From NCBI GenBank assembly GCA_036571765.1, contig BROE01000007.1, positions 4,583,150-4,647,149 of the forward strand: DNA of 64,000 nt, given 5' to 3'. A program made the position numbers and the translations under genes. Source of the stretch: Plecoglossus altivelis (Eukaryota > Chordata > Actinopteri > Osmeriformes > Plecoglossidae). Position 1 is the first letter of the stretch; every line of letters starts with the position of its first letter. Under the pieces are notes generated by a model that worked only from the letters and a program-made list of their open reading frames with translations, searched no databases and was not told where the DNA came from. Positions 42,172-56,100 of the stretch are shown in pieces.

Positions 42172-45100
42172 AACATGAGAATCACAAATAAATCGCAATA
42201 ACGTGAAATAATTATACATAGACCTTTTAAAAAAATACAAAATATACAACATTTATAAATCTCATTGTGAACAACCACAAAATAGTTCACTTTACTTTTC
42301 TCCTTTTAAGTTATTCAATTTCGACACAGGATTCGACTCAAAGCATTTACATGAACCTGGGTACGAGGAGGAGAACTAACTCCACCCCTGTTAGAGGCTG
42401 TGGAGATGGGGGGCAAGCCTGAATGTAACAGCTTGATGGTGAAGTGAGGAATCTCCTGCAGTCCATGCATGCTCTATTAGATTCACATTGTGTAGTCAAG
42501 AAATGAACCATTACGAAACTCAATTTACAGCAACATGACATGAATGAGCATCCACTGGGTCTTATTCCTGCATACCTCCAAACAATTCCTTTAAAATCAT
42601 TTTTTAAAAGAACGGCATAGAGAAGTCCAAATGTGTCCAACTTAGGGTCCAAAAGGTCTGAGGTCGTGTCACATGGTTCAAGGGATGAGAATGCCGAGCA
42701 TGTTGTGACATCATTAGTAATGTTTGGATCATGGTCAGGTCATGCTGATAACAAGCCTTCATGTTTTACACAACTGGTCAAGTCCAAGTAATAAGTCAGT
42801 AAAATAAAAAATAAAACTTTAAAAAAGCATGAGGACATGCCATGTCTAAGATATTTTGAAATGCATGTACATTTTCAAAGAGTCAATGTTTCACTCAAAA
42901 CGGGTCAAATCTATAATAGTTTAAAAAAAAGAAGAAAAGAATAGTTTAAAATTTGAAACAAATGCAAAAGCAGAACAATCTTGACTGCTGGTCTCAGACT
43001 TTTACACCCTATTGTGTCCGGAAAAACCACATGATCCAAAGCACAGATGCATTGTACTGTATACAATCCTTTGGAAATGGCTGTACTTTAGGTTCCTCTC
43101 CTCTAACTCCTCTGTTCATTTGGCAGTGCCCATCGCCCATCCCATAAAGAGGCCTTGATGCCCTGCTTCAGTGCTTTTATATAACATCCCCCCTTCCCTT
43201 CCATCGTTACATCATGCAACCACTGTTCAACCGATACAGCTCGCGTCCTTGGAAAGAGGACACTCAAAGCGTAGAGCGCCTACGAAGGGCGCCGGTGTGC
43301 CCGGCACCCGAGGTGATAATCCGGGCCGGTCATTTTTTGTTGTTGTGCTATCTTGGGCCTAGCGACTGCCAGTCAGAAACGCATGGTTGACCTTCTCCCT
43401 GGCGGCCCGCATTCATACAGAGCAGAGGCAGAACATACCAGTCAGCCACATCTGAAGAAGCTGAAAGGTATTCAGCACTGTTGGATGTTGTCCAGCGGGA
43501 CATTCACCGGCTGTACAGAGAAGCATGCCTGGTTTGCAGCGCTGCAGGAAACAGACGTCAGCTGCAGAAGAGGCCACGACAGACACTAGATAGAGTCTGA
43601 TACAGACTGCCGGGCCGCTGGAGACGGACACAGGCGGAACAGAGAATACAGTAAGACACAGAGAGAGGAGAGAGAGTGAGGGGGAGACAGCCACACAGAG
43701 AGAGGGAGAGAGACAAGACAGAGACAGAGAGCGAGAGAGAGACAAGACAGAGAGAGAGAGAGAGAGAGAGAGGCCACATGAACTGTTGATGAACACCTGG
43801 GACAAAACAGTCCAAACGCACATCGATGACCTGCAAATGCAGTCAAACAAGACAGAAAGATGACCGGAGGGTCTGTCCACATCTGCAGAAAGTCCCAATC
43901 AGACATCCGTCTACGTCACTATACGTCTCTGTCATGTCTACGGCCTGTGGGGTTTACAAACAGCCCGGGCACATGGGCAGCCAGGCTGCCAGTCAGTGTC
44001 AACACAAAACAGCAATGCCAAACAGGCTACCAGCAAAAGGCAAGTGAATGACATGAAGCACCTTACAGAACGACTATTCCAGAACCCCACCCGCGGAACC
44101 TGGTCACCTTGTTCCGGAGTGGACCTCGAGAGCGAGTTCCAGTTTTCCCCTCTCACGCCAAAATGCTGGGTTTCGTCTCTGGCGAGGTAGAGTGGGGTGG
44201 ATTATACAGACCCACTACACAAAGGAGGTTTCGAGAATGTTAATACATCTCCTCTTGGTTTTGATAAACTACTGCAATTTTTTTTTTTTAAGAACAAAGA
44301 AAAGTGGCATGCCAACACATTCCACAGATATTATTTATACAAAGTGATTCATTCATGGTGAAGTTTAGCTTCATTCCTTATTGCATTACGGCAGGTTTGC
44401 CCTTTAGCCTGGAACATGAGAGGGAATGAAAGAAAGAACACGATTGTTTGCCCTTTTAAATATATAAAGAAAAAGAAATCAAGAGACCATTGTCTTGCAT
44501 CCTTATTCAGCAAATATGAGTAAGTCTTGACTAGTTATAGTCCAGCCTCCAGAAGGCTATTTGATGCTGTTAAATGCTTTGAGAAAAAAAAACTTAAAAC
44601 CAAACTAACGTTAGAATCCTCCTTTTCAAGGTAACCCTATGTCCTCTACCCCCAGCCACACCTAGCAACACCATCTCACCTAGCAACGCCACTGTCTACA
44701 GAACACCTTCAGGAAGTTATGCTGTAGGGTATGCTGCCCCTCTACCAAGCCATGCACCTCCCCCTCCCCCAGGTCGACTCACACCCACTCCTCATATCTG
44801 GCTAGAAAATCCTGGTGTGTGTGTGTGGCTCATCCCCACGTACCCCTGAACGAAGACATATCTACCTATCCCTGCAGCTTGGCAAGGCTGGCTATACAAC
44901 TATTCAGTGCTGCGAATGCTTACCAAGACACATGTAGACATTCATGTATGATCTGTGAGTTGAAGGCAGGCCACAACAGTATTCTGCACTGTCATGGAGA
45001 TGGGGGCCCAGCTCCTTACGGAGGTGAGACAGGCCCACTGAGTTTCAGTAGATAGACACCTGACAGTGTTTTGATGGGGTATCCCCTGGAGGGAGACCCT

Positions 45101-45562
45101 GTAGTGGGCGAGACCCTGGAGGGAGACCCTGTAGGACTACGGAGCAGAGATCATGCAAGAAGAAAGGTGAGGCGAAAGGGATGTCTATGAGAGAAACCAA
45201 CATTCTCCATGCTGTTAAAAAAAAGATGGTTCCTTAACATAAAAATAAATAAAACCGTCTGTTCGTTCACAGGAACCAGAAAACTAAAAGACTTTGGGAT
45301 TTTCCTTGTTTCTTCTTCCATCTTCAACGTGAGAAAACAAAGCCAAGGAAGAAAACAGCTCCTACTGGCCGTCCGTGGAGGAGGAGGGGTGAGGGAGGGT
45401 GAGGGAGGGTGGGTGAGGGGTGGGGTTTGAGGCTTCCGAGCGTGAGGAGGGGGGGGGGGGGGGGAAGTGAGAGAACAGTGAGTAGGCTGCTCATATTCGA
45501 GACACTAATGTGCATATCGGTTCCCTGTATTTCCGCGTCTCAGTACTCCTTGTTGGGACCAA
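42172..45562 (-). other. tmem94: tmem94 3' UTR (about 3.4 kb)
   Basis: No other gene is recognised between the tmem94 stop and the poly(A) signals. The segment is AT-rich at both ends, has a GA-rich stretch at 43,655-43,772, an A/T homopolymer at 44,278-44,291 and a G homopolymer at 45,449-45,464. Its extent is inferred; earlier polyadenylation is possible. Confidence 0.5.
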
Positions 45563-46690
45563 TCAGAACGGAGAGTTCATTCCCAACTTGGTTTCAAACT
45601 GAAGCTTCTGTCTCTTCTGGTAGCGGACACGCACCCTGTGGAGGAACAGAGGCAACACTAAGCACACGGACACATCTGTGTTTAAACACAAACACAGCCC
45701 TCCACACATAGAAACACCACTCTGTGCGCAAACGCACACAGCTCTGGTGAGAGAGATACACATACGTAAACACATCTGTACAGCATTTTGGTCGAGCAAG
45801 GCTGTTTTTGAAACAAGCTCCATAAATAAAAGCTGATCTGATCTGCATGACATCTCTATTCCAACTCGTAATCCGACAAAATCCCAAACCATCTGTTTCA
45901 CACTCGCACAACCCTCATCTCTCTCTCTCCGCCTCTTCTCTTTTCATCCCCTCCCCCTAAGGTTTCCTCTGTGCGTATTAAATGTTTGTGTGTGTGCGCA
46001 TCTGTGCAAGTGTGTGTATGAGTCAGTGTGTGTGTGTGTACCTGATCTCATGGAGCTTGACCGCCTCGTTCAGCAGCACCACCAGCAGCGTGGACAGCGA
46101 CCCAAGCAGCCAGGCTAGCAGGGGGACAGAACCCAGGTCAAAGGCCAAGGGGCTGGACCGGTCCCGCCACAGCTGGTAGTCCACTGTAGCCTGAACCAGC
46201 TGACCCAGCAACCTGGAGAGGGGGAGGGGGAAGGAGAAAGAGAGAATGAGAAAGCAAGCTAGACAGAGAGAGAGAGATAGATAGAGAGGCAAGAGAGAGA
46301 GCTAACTGCTTACACCACAGGGACAGTGAGGCACCACCAGGTGTTGCTGAAGGGACTCTTCCTCCATAAGGGCTGGGAGCGATGAACATAGCTGAGAGAG
46401 ATGAACACTGAGGTGGGGAGGGAGAGGGGGATGGGGGAGAGAGGGAGGGAGGGAGGGAGAAAAGTAGAGAGGGGAGGAGACACAGGCAGACAGCAAGAGT
46501 AAGAAGAAATCAGAAAGAAGAGTTCTCCAGTGAGTTTGTATAATGAGCGGAGGAAGAGGAGGAAGAGGTGAAGTTACCTGTATGCAGAACCAGGAACCCT
46601 GCCATCAGCTTCTGGGACAGCAGCAGGCCATTGGACAGTTCCAGTGCCGTCGAGCTGCGTTCACACACGGCAGTGAGTGTGTATGTCCAT

Positions 46691-46725
<35 letters not shown>

Positions 46726-47366
46726 TGTGTTTGTGTGTGTTTGTGTGTTACCTGGCAGTGAGCATGTGGAAGCAGGTTAGCGTGGTGTTGTCGGCCAGGG
46801 TGAGGTTGTTCGCATGGAGACACACCTGGTTGAGGGTGAAACCAAACCCCAGCAGATAGGCACACACGGTCAGGCCGTACCGCAACAGGAAGCACAGCAG
46901 GAAGAAGTTCTGCGTCTGCAGGAAGTGACAGCAGACAAACAGGATCACGGGAGGGATATATGCTGCGAATCAAAGTCCTGAATTCGATATTTTTGGCGGC
47001 TCAAGTGAAGAAGTTAATTTTGTGTGTGTTTAAGGGCTAGGGTTGATGTGTGTGTGTAGATACCTTCCTAGGGTTAATGTGTGCGTGTGTGTGTAGATAC
47101 CTTCCTAGGGATCGCCTCCAGGTTCTTTCCTGTGGCCACGGTCATGACAGCACTGTCTGTAGGCTTCCCCAGCAACGACACACTGCCAACACACACACAC
47201 GCTTCAGTCTATGCGCGTGAGAGCAAAAGAACATGTGAGTCTACATGCGAGAACGGGTTTGTGTGTATGAGTGTGTGAACCTGAGCAGAGGACAGCTGAA
47301 GCAGGACAGCCAGAGGATGTCAGTGATGTTCATGGGTGGAGGAAGCTGGACGAGACAGGCCAGGAA

Positions 47367-47436
<70 letters not shown>

Positions 47437-49029
47437 AATTGTCACAACAATTGAAATACAACTGAAATTCAGTACAGGAGTGTGTGTGTGTGTGTGTGTG
47501 TGCGTGCACAGGGAGTCACCTGGATGATGACGAGGCTCAGCTGACATTGCAGCAGGAACAGGAAACACTTGCGGATGCCGTAAGAGGTGTGACGTGCCTG
47601 AGACAGAAACACGCACACGTTGGTAGTGGAGGTGTGTGTGCATGGTGGAGTCTTTTTGGGTTCATGAGCGTATGCATACCTGAATGTGTGTTTGTGTGTC
47701 ACTGTAAATGCCTGTGTGTGTGTGTGTGTGCGTGTACACGTGAGCGCTGCGTGTCCTCACCTGCTCTATGAGTTTGACCATGCTGACGCTCTCCCCCTGG
47801 TGGAAGGACACGGAGCAGCCCAGGGTGTTGAGCTGGCCAGACAGCCCCAGAGGGGTCAGGCCCTCCCCCTCTCCACAGAACCCTCCCCCTGAGGCATAGC
47901 CAAACGTCTCCCACGAACAACGAGATGGATACAGGGGGTCCAAGGCAATACTGGGAGGGGGGGGGGGGGGGGGGAGGTGATCGAGTGAGTGAACGACAGA
48001 GAGAAAAAGTGGAATGGAAGCTATATTTATATCTGGAAGAATGCAAGTGTGTGTGTGTGTGTGTTACCTGATGTCGCTCTGCAGAAACAGGCAGCTGTTC
48101 CGGAAATTGGCTGAGCTGCCCAGACAGCAGGTGACCTCTCTGTTCTCCTGCATGATCTTGGTCATCTCACACATGGCTATGGCACACACACACACACGCA
48201 CACGCACACACAGTATTGAATACCATTTTGTGACATCCAGAGTGTGGTATGCAACAGCCAGTTTGTGTGTGTCTGGAATCTGGCAGGGTTATGTTCTAGT
48301 CTGTGTGCACACTGGGTAAGTGTGTGTGTGTGTGTGTATGTGTGTGTCGTCCAGACTCACTCTCAGGGGTGCAGTCTGTGAACAGGGGGACCAGCAGAGG
48401 CACGTTGTCTATGTTCTTGAGGTGAGGACGCACCTGGTGGATCCCTCGAGGTAGCTTAGCCTGGCACAAGGAGAGAGAGGAAAGTGTGAGAGAGCGACAG
48501 AGAGAGAGCGACAGAGAGAGAGCGATAGAGAGAGAGAGCGATAGAGAGAGAGAGAGAGCGTTAGAGAGAGAGAGCGATAGAGAGATAGAGAGCGAGAGAG
48601 AGAGAGATACCCTGTTACAGTCCTCCAGGAAGCTGGGCACGTCACTGTCGGTCGGCTGGAAGCTGGCAGAGTGACCCTCCTCCTCCTGGAGCAGAAGCCC
48701 CTCAGCCTCGTCACGCGAGTCTGAACACACACAGACAACAGACATAGAATCAGATCTGATGAGTATTGAGAGTGATATTGGATTCCCAAATCCCAATACA
48801 CAAAGACAGAGACACAAACGGGGTACCTTGGTTGAGGTCATCGTGCAGGGATTGGCTGGGGCTGGCGGGGGCGTCGTAGGGTGAGTCCCCGTTAGGCGTG
48901 AGGGAGATGTGACAGTTCCAGCCTGTCTCCAGACCCATCTTTTCTGCAAAGACCTGGGGAGCAGCACCTTCATCATCAAAATCCTTCCTACATACACATA
49001 CACCTACCAACATCTAACACACCCTCGCA

Positions 49030-49074
<45 letters not shown>

Positions 49075-52000
49075 TGCTGCGAAGCTCATCCTCCATGGAG
49101 AAGTACACAAAGCGGATGCAGGCGGTGACGAGGGCGTCAATGAGGCGCACCGTGTCCAGACGGGCTTGGTACTGAGACGACACCATGCCCATGAAGATCT
49201 GACCACTCAGGGCCTGGACACAGTCCTCACGCTCCACCCCCTCCCCTATACCCTCTGGAAGGGGGAGGGGGGGGTGACAGAGAGAAAAAGGGACGAGGAA
49301 GAAAGGGGAGGGGTGTGTGACATGGCAAAAGACAAATAGCACTGATTAGTTCTTGCCATTAGCTCCACCTGTCGATAAATCCATCCATCCACTTCTCCAT
49401 CAATAAATCTCTCCTCCTCTCTCTCTCTCTCTCTCTAATCAAAACCTTCCCACCACCCTCCCTCTTACTGTCTCCCTGTTTATCCCCCTATCCTCCTCAC
49501 CATCGGAGCTCCAACTGTTTCTGCGGGAGCCCTGTTTGAGCGGGGTGGTGGAGGGCAGCTCCAGCCCCGAGTACAGGCAGGGGCCAGGGGCCAGCTCCAC
49601 ACACTTCCCATCCAGCTGGGACGACAGGGACACCTGCATGGGCTTGTAGGCAAACGCAGAGCAGTACCCGGACAGGCAGGCTCGCTGGTAGAAATCCAGA
49701 ACCTTCTTCCTGTGGGGGCACAGAGACAGATAGTGTTGGTAAAGTTTTGCAGATGCTCTATCACACTTATTTCTTCCCAGATCGGACCGTGTGCGTATGT
49801 CTACCTGTCAGAGCCAGACAGGGGGTAGATGTCAGCTCCGTCCCAGAAGTCTGTGCAGGACTCCAGGATGAGGTCAGCGGAGCCGTGAGACAGCATCTGC
49901 ACGTTGTCTGTAGGTTTAGAGGTCATGGGTCAGGAGGGGCTCATCACACAGAACAGAGGCGATGTCAGACAGACAGTGGACAGAAACAGACAGAAGAGTG
50001 AAACTGAAAAAAGATAGATGGAAAGCTAAATGGAGAGAGAGACAGCAGAGTTACTCACTAGAGGAGGAGTCCTTCACGAGAAGGGAGATCAGGTGGCTGA
50101 TGGGCAGCTGTCTCTTGGTGAAGAGCTGGGTGCGCCGCGGCCCAGAGTCCTGGTGGGGGTCTTCCGGGAGCTGGTACAGAGCCAGGTGGCTCTCTTGTCT
50201 GAACAGCTCTCTTGCCCCTGGGGTGAAGCCTGCACCAAGCACAGCCTCAGGTCAGGCCCCTCATTCAGTTCTCCCACCTCACAAGTGTGCACATGTTGAC
50301 GTGCATGTATACATGCACACTACAGCCCGATCGATATATCAGCGGTCCGATATTATCAGCGGTCCGATATTATCAGCGGTCCGATATTATCAGCGGTCCG
50401 ATATTATTAGCCGATTTTAGGAATTTTCCCCAAAAATCTGTATCGACATTTATAATGGCTGATAAATTAAGATTTTTTAAAATAAGAAATGCGGACAAAG
50501 GACCCTTCTACCATGTTAAGAGTGTTGCCGATGGCCCATAGTTTGTCCACCAGAGGGCGGTCTACAACATCCCTGTTGGCAACACTTCCAACACCCCAAA
50601 CAATACAACCAGCTGATACAGCGAGAGTGGAACAAAGTGAACAAGTTACCCACAACTGAGATCATCGGCCAGACTAAGTGCAGTTCACCTACCCCCCTAT
50701 TATGACAAGACCAACGAGATCCACTACGTCACCTGGAGTGGTAGGCGAGCACCTAGTGGCTGGGTCTTTGCCCATGGGACCCGGCCGGGTATAGCCCAAA
50801 AAGGCAACGTGGGACCACCTTCCTGCAGGCCCACCACCCACAGGAAGGACCGTAGGGGGCCGGTGCAGTGTGCTTTGGTCAGGGGCAGGTGCCTGGATAA
50901 CCGAGGCCATGCACACGGTCTCTAGCGCTGGGGACATGGAATGTCACCTCGCTAGCAGGGAAGGAGCCCGAGCTTGTGCAGGAGGTCAAGCATTACCGAA
51001 CTAGATTTAGGTTGGCCTCGCCTCCATGCACAGCTCGGGTTCCAGATCCATTATCCTTGAGAGAGGCTGGACTGGGCTTGCTTACAGCCCCGCGGCTCAG
51101 CCACCACATGTTGGCGTTTACCCCAGTGAACGAGAGGGTCACGTCCCTGCACCTTCAAGCCAGGGACAAGTCTCTCACTGTTGTGTCTGCCTATGGGCTG
51201 AATAACGGTGCAGAGTACCCGGCCTTCTTGGAGTCCCTGGGAGGGGTACTGGACTGTGCCCTGACCAAAGACTCCATTGTTCTGCTGTGGGACTTCAACG
51301 CCCACTTGGCAACGACAGTGACACCTGGAGAGGGGTGATTGGGAAGAAAACCCTCCCCTGATCTGAACCTGAGCGGTGTTTTGTTGTAACGAACACTATG
51401 TTCGAGCACAAGGGCGTCCATCAGTGCACATGGCCCCAGGAAGACCTTGGCCGAAGGTCGATGACCGACTTTTTTGTCGTGTCCTCTGACTTGCGGCCGT
51501 GTGTCTCGGACTGTCAACCGATCACCACCTGATCGTCAGCTGGATCCGCTGGTGGGGGAGGAAGTCGGACAGACCTGGCAGGCCCAAGCATATCGTGAGG
51601 GTCTGTTGGGAACGTCTAGCGAAGCCCTCTGTCAGCATGGTCTTCAACTCGCACCTCCAGGACAGCTTCTCCCAGATCCCAGGGAGGACTGGGCACATTG
51701 AGTCTGAGTGGACCATGTTCTTGGCCTCCGTTGTCTACGCCCCAGCCCGGTATACACACACACACACACACGTGTATATATAATACACACTGCTCTAATA
51801 CACACTCATGCCTGAATGCATGCGTCTCCTACCTATAAGCCTGGACAGCTCACAGAGCCCCCAGGGGATATGTACAGGCAGCACAGCCCCACGGCCCTCC
51901 TGCAGGGCCAGGTTGGACAGGTGGTCGGAGAAGCAGCAGAGCTGGCGGGTGACGCTGGCGTTGCACAGGTTCAGCAGGATGTTCAGGCCCAGAGGCTTGA

Positions 52001-52857
52001 GCGAGGGCAGGTGGCACTGCCACGCCAGGTCGTCAAACTGGATGCTGACCGGGTTCTGTTGGTCCTGGGACAGACTGAGCATCTCCAGGTGGTAGTCGCA
52101 CACAAAGTCCTCCGCCTCCGCCTCGGGACAGCCCACACGGTCCTGGTCCTGGGGGGGGGGAGGAAAAAGGAGGTAATGTGGTTGAAAACAAGACCATAAG
52201 TGAGTGTGTGTTCCATATATGTGTGTTTGCGTGTGTTCCTTGTGACATGCGTGTGTGCTACCTGCGCGACCTCGTCCTCGCCCCCCTCGGTGTCGTGGCT
52301 GAAGCTCACGTTGGAGCCTGAAGGGTGCTTCTTTCGCGAGTGGGGCGGCGGCGGGCAAGCCAGTCGTGGGTGGAGCACGTCCGAGGATTGGGCCGTGTCA
52401 TGCGATGTCTCGCTAGGCTCGTGCCCCTCCCCCAGATTCAAGGGGGAGTCCGTCATTGGACGACGCAGCAAAGCCTCCGCCTCCAGGGCCTGGACGGGCA
52501 GTGGCACTGACCAATTAGAGACTTGCTGCAGACTCCAGGCAGGGATATTAGCCAATCAGACAAAAGACCACAGTAAGCTGAAGTAACTACAAAGTAACTA
52601 GGAAATCAGAGAGACAACTATACAACAATGGACAACTATAACTACAGTCTATCTATAACTACAGTGTAGCTATACCTTCTCAGTCTGACTACATATCACT
52701 CACATGAGCAGGCAACCAGAATGAATGCTGTTACAATAATACAAAGATGTCATTGAGAAGTCAGACCCACACAAATTCAGAAAAAACACTCACTCTTTCT
52801 CCGCAGAACTGACACAATTCCTAACGCATACTCTCTCTCCCCCCAACACACACTCAG

Positions 52858-52896
<39 letters not shown>

Positions 52897-53068
52897 CATC
52901 GCGGTCGTCGTCCGTCTCCATGCGGCAGAAAGAGTTTACTGACAGATCGTCTCTCAGGTCGTCTTGGCTGTCGTGGGGCGGTTCTACTCGTCCGCTGAAG
53001 AAAAGAACGGTCTCTGGGCTGGGGTTAGGCCACGACAGGATGCCCTGCTTATCCACACAGCACAGCAC

Positions 53069-53103
<35 letters not shown>

Positions 53104-56100
53104 ATTACACACACAGCATATGCACAGCGCGAGATAAAAACAGCACTGCACATGATGTTTTCTCTCTTTTACTCGAACAACAGCACGACTTGTACAAGCT
53201 CTCTACCACACATGCATACAACCACGCAAGCACACTTACAGTGACAGACCCCAGTGAGTGTAGCAGGCTGGACGTAGAGCAGAGGGTCTGAGACTCCCCC
53301 TTCAGGATGGCCACCAGGTGTCTCCACACACACCGCAGCATCTCCTGTGACACACACACACACAAAGCTCCACATATATAAATGGTTGTCAATACTGCAT
53401 TGCTACAGCATACTGCCAGTCTCCATCAGTTGCAAAAACAACACAAAAAAAAAGGAAAATCTTGAGGATTCCTTCTCTACTGCAGTAGAGTGTCACTGAA
53501 GCCAGGAGAGCAGCTAGCTTATCTAGGGGACTGGATGGGAGCTAGAAGCTAAGGCTATCTTGAAGGTAGGTTAGAGCTATCAGATGGGCTTGGGGTAGGG
53601 CTGAGAGGCCTAGTAGGAAAGCTAGTAGTAAGGCTAGGAATAGCTCCCAGCAGCGAGTATACACACTCATGCCTGAATGCATGCGTCTCCTACCTATAAG
53701 CCTGGACAGCTCACAGAGCCCCCAGGGGATATGTACAGGCAGCACAGCCCCACGGCCCTCCTGCAGGGCCAGGTTGGACAGGTGGTCGGAGAAGCAGCAG
53801 AGCTGGCGGGTGACGCTGGCGTTGCACAGGTTCAGCAGGATGTTCAGGCCCAGAGGCTTGAGCGAGGGCAGGTGGCACTGCCACGCCAGGTCGTCAAACT
53901 GGATGCTGACCGGGTTCTGTTGGTCCTGGGACAGACTGAGCATCTCCAGGTGGTAGTCGCACACAAAGTCCTCCGCCTCCGCCTCGGGACAGCCCACACG
54001 GTCCTGGTCCTGGGGGGGGGAGGAAAAAGGAGGTAATGTGGTTGAAAACAAGACCATAAGTGAGTGTGTGTTCCATATATGTGTGTTTGCGTGTGTTCCT
54101 TGTGACATGCGTGTGTGCTACCTGCGCGACCTCGTCCTCGCCCCCCTCGGTGTCGTGGCTGAAGCTCACGTTGGAGCCTGAAGGGTGCTTCTTTCGCGAG
54201 TGGGGCGGCGGCGGGCAAGCCAGTCGTGGGTGGAGCACGTCCGAGGATTGGGCCGTGTCATGCGATGTCTCGCTAGGCTCGTGCCCCTCCCCCAGATTCA
54301 AGGGGGAGTCCGTCATTGGACGACGCAGCAAAGCCTCCGCCTCCAGGGCCTGGACGGGCAGTGGCACTGACCAATTAGAGACTTGCTGCAGACTCCAGGC
54401 AGGGATATTAGCCAATCAGACAAAAGACCACAGTAAGCTGAAGTAACTACAAAGTAACTAGGAAATCAGAGAGACAACTATACAACAATGGACAACTATA
54501 ACTACAGTCTATCTATAACTACAGTGTAGCTATACCTTCTCAGTCTGACTACATATCACTCACATGAGCAGGCAACCAGAATGAATGCTGTTACAATAAT
54601 ACAAAGATGTCATTGAGAAGTCAGACCCACACAAATTCAGAAAAAACACTCACTCTTTCTCCGCAGAACTGACACAATTCCTAACGCATACTCTCTCTCC
54701 CCCCAACACACAGCTGCAGAGAGCGAGCGACACACGATCAGCAGGAGCGCAGCGACGAGCGACGAGGAGCACCACCCTCATCGCGGTCGGTCGTCCGTCT
54801 CCATGCGCAGAAAAGTTACTGACAATGCTCTCAGGTCGGTCTTGGCTGGTCTGGCGATTCTACTCGTTCCGCGGAAAGAAAAGAACGGTTCTCTGGCTGG
54901 CGTGGTAGGCCCACGGACAGATGCCCGCTTATCCACACAGCACACAGCCTACACACACACACACACAACAACAACACACACACACACACACACACACACC
55001 ACACTACCATTACACACACAGCATGATGCACACACGCAGATGATACAACAAAGCAGCACCGGCCACACATGATGTTTCTCTCTCTTTCACTCTGACACAC
55101 ACACACGGCACAGGACTTGTACAGAGGCTGCGTCTACCACAGCGATGCATACAGAACCACGCAAGCACAACTTACAGTGACAGACCCCAGTGAGTGTAGC
55201 AGGCTGGACGTAGAGCAGAGGGTCTGAGACTCCCCCTTCAGGATGGCCACCAGGTGTCTCCACACACACCGCAGCATCTCCTGTGACACACACACACACA
55301 CACATATATACATGGTTGAACTACTGCATTCTACAGCATACTGCCAGTTCCATCAGTTGCAAAAAAAAAAAACACAAAAAAAAAGGAAAATCTTGAGGAT
55401 TCCTTCTCTACTGCAGTAGAGTGTCACTGAAGCCAGGAGAGCAGCTAGCTTATCTAGGGGACTGGATGGGAGCTAGAAGCTAAGGCTATCTTGAAGGTAG
55501 GTTAGAGCTATCAGATGGGCTTGGGGTAGGGCTGAGAGGCCTAGTAGGAAAGCTAGTAGTAAGGCTAGGAATAGCTCCCAGCAGCGAGTCTAGCAATAGG
55601 GCTAACCGTACGGTTCAAATGAGCTAGCAGGAGGGCTAACATCAGGGCTAGTAGAGGGAATAGCGAGACAACTACAAGAAAGGCAGAACATAAGGCTAAC
55701 AGAACACCAGGCAGAGATTGTTGTACCAAGTCTGTAGCATTAGAACCAGGTATGCTAGCACTAACACAAAGCTACTACAAGCCAGGTGAGACAAATGCTT
55801 GAACATCATGTACTCACTCACGCTCACACACACACACTTTAAACCACTAGATTTCAGGTGACACTGATTCTGTTTGGAGTGTCGCGGTTCTTCACTTCGA
55901 TTGGAGGGGTCGGATGAGCCTATCAAAGAAGGCATCCTCAGTCTGAACACCAATAGCAGTCCAGAGATTTGGTCAGGATCAGAGGCTTAGTCCCAGTCAT
56001 CTCAGACAGCTTCATTCACTCTCCTCGGGCCTCTAACAGACTAATACACACTATCATACCAACCTAAGGAACAGAGATGGAGAAGAGAAGAATAGGAGAG

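Larger units (their letters stand above)
45563..50229 (-). other. tmem94: tmem94 3' exon block (17 exons)
   Basis: Exons in gene order: 50,059-50,229; 49,805-49,907; 49,501-49,709; 49,073-49,254; 48,827-48,953; 48,611-48,720; 48,361-48,460; 48,068-48,176; 47,761-47,950; 47,520-47,597; 47,281-47,366; 47,101-47,182; 46,752-46,915; 46,578-46,654; 46,314-46,407; 46,042-46,212; 45,563-45,635. All phases agree. Strongly conserved stretches include ALSGQIFMGMVSSQYQARLD, GLETGWNCHISLTPNGD and CCLGSSANFRNSCLFLQSDI, which correspond to the P- and actuator-like regions. Four to six hydrophobic segments follow (for example FLFLLQCQLSLVIIQ and LLAWLLGSLSTLLVVLLNE). Introns are short and many contain CA or GA microsatellites close to the exon edges. 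Confidence 0.92.

Noticed and set aside
42172..45562. Small genes within the tmem94 3' UTR region
   Set aside because: Frames are short, without splice sites or recognisable motifs. The poly(A) signals are placed as expected for one long 3' UTR.
53659..55589. A genuine tmem94 paralogue or exon-duplication adaptation
   Set aside because: Splicing both copies breaks the reading frame, and one exon is destroyed by indels confined to a short stretch between perfect flanks.
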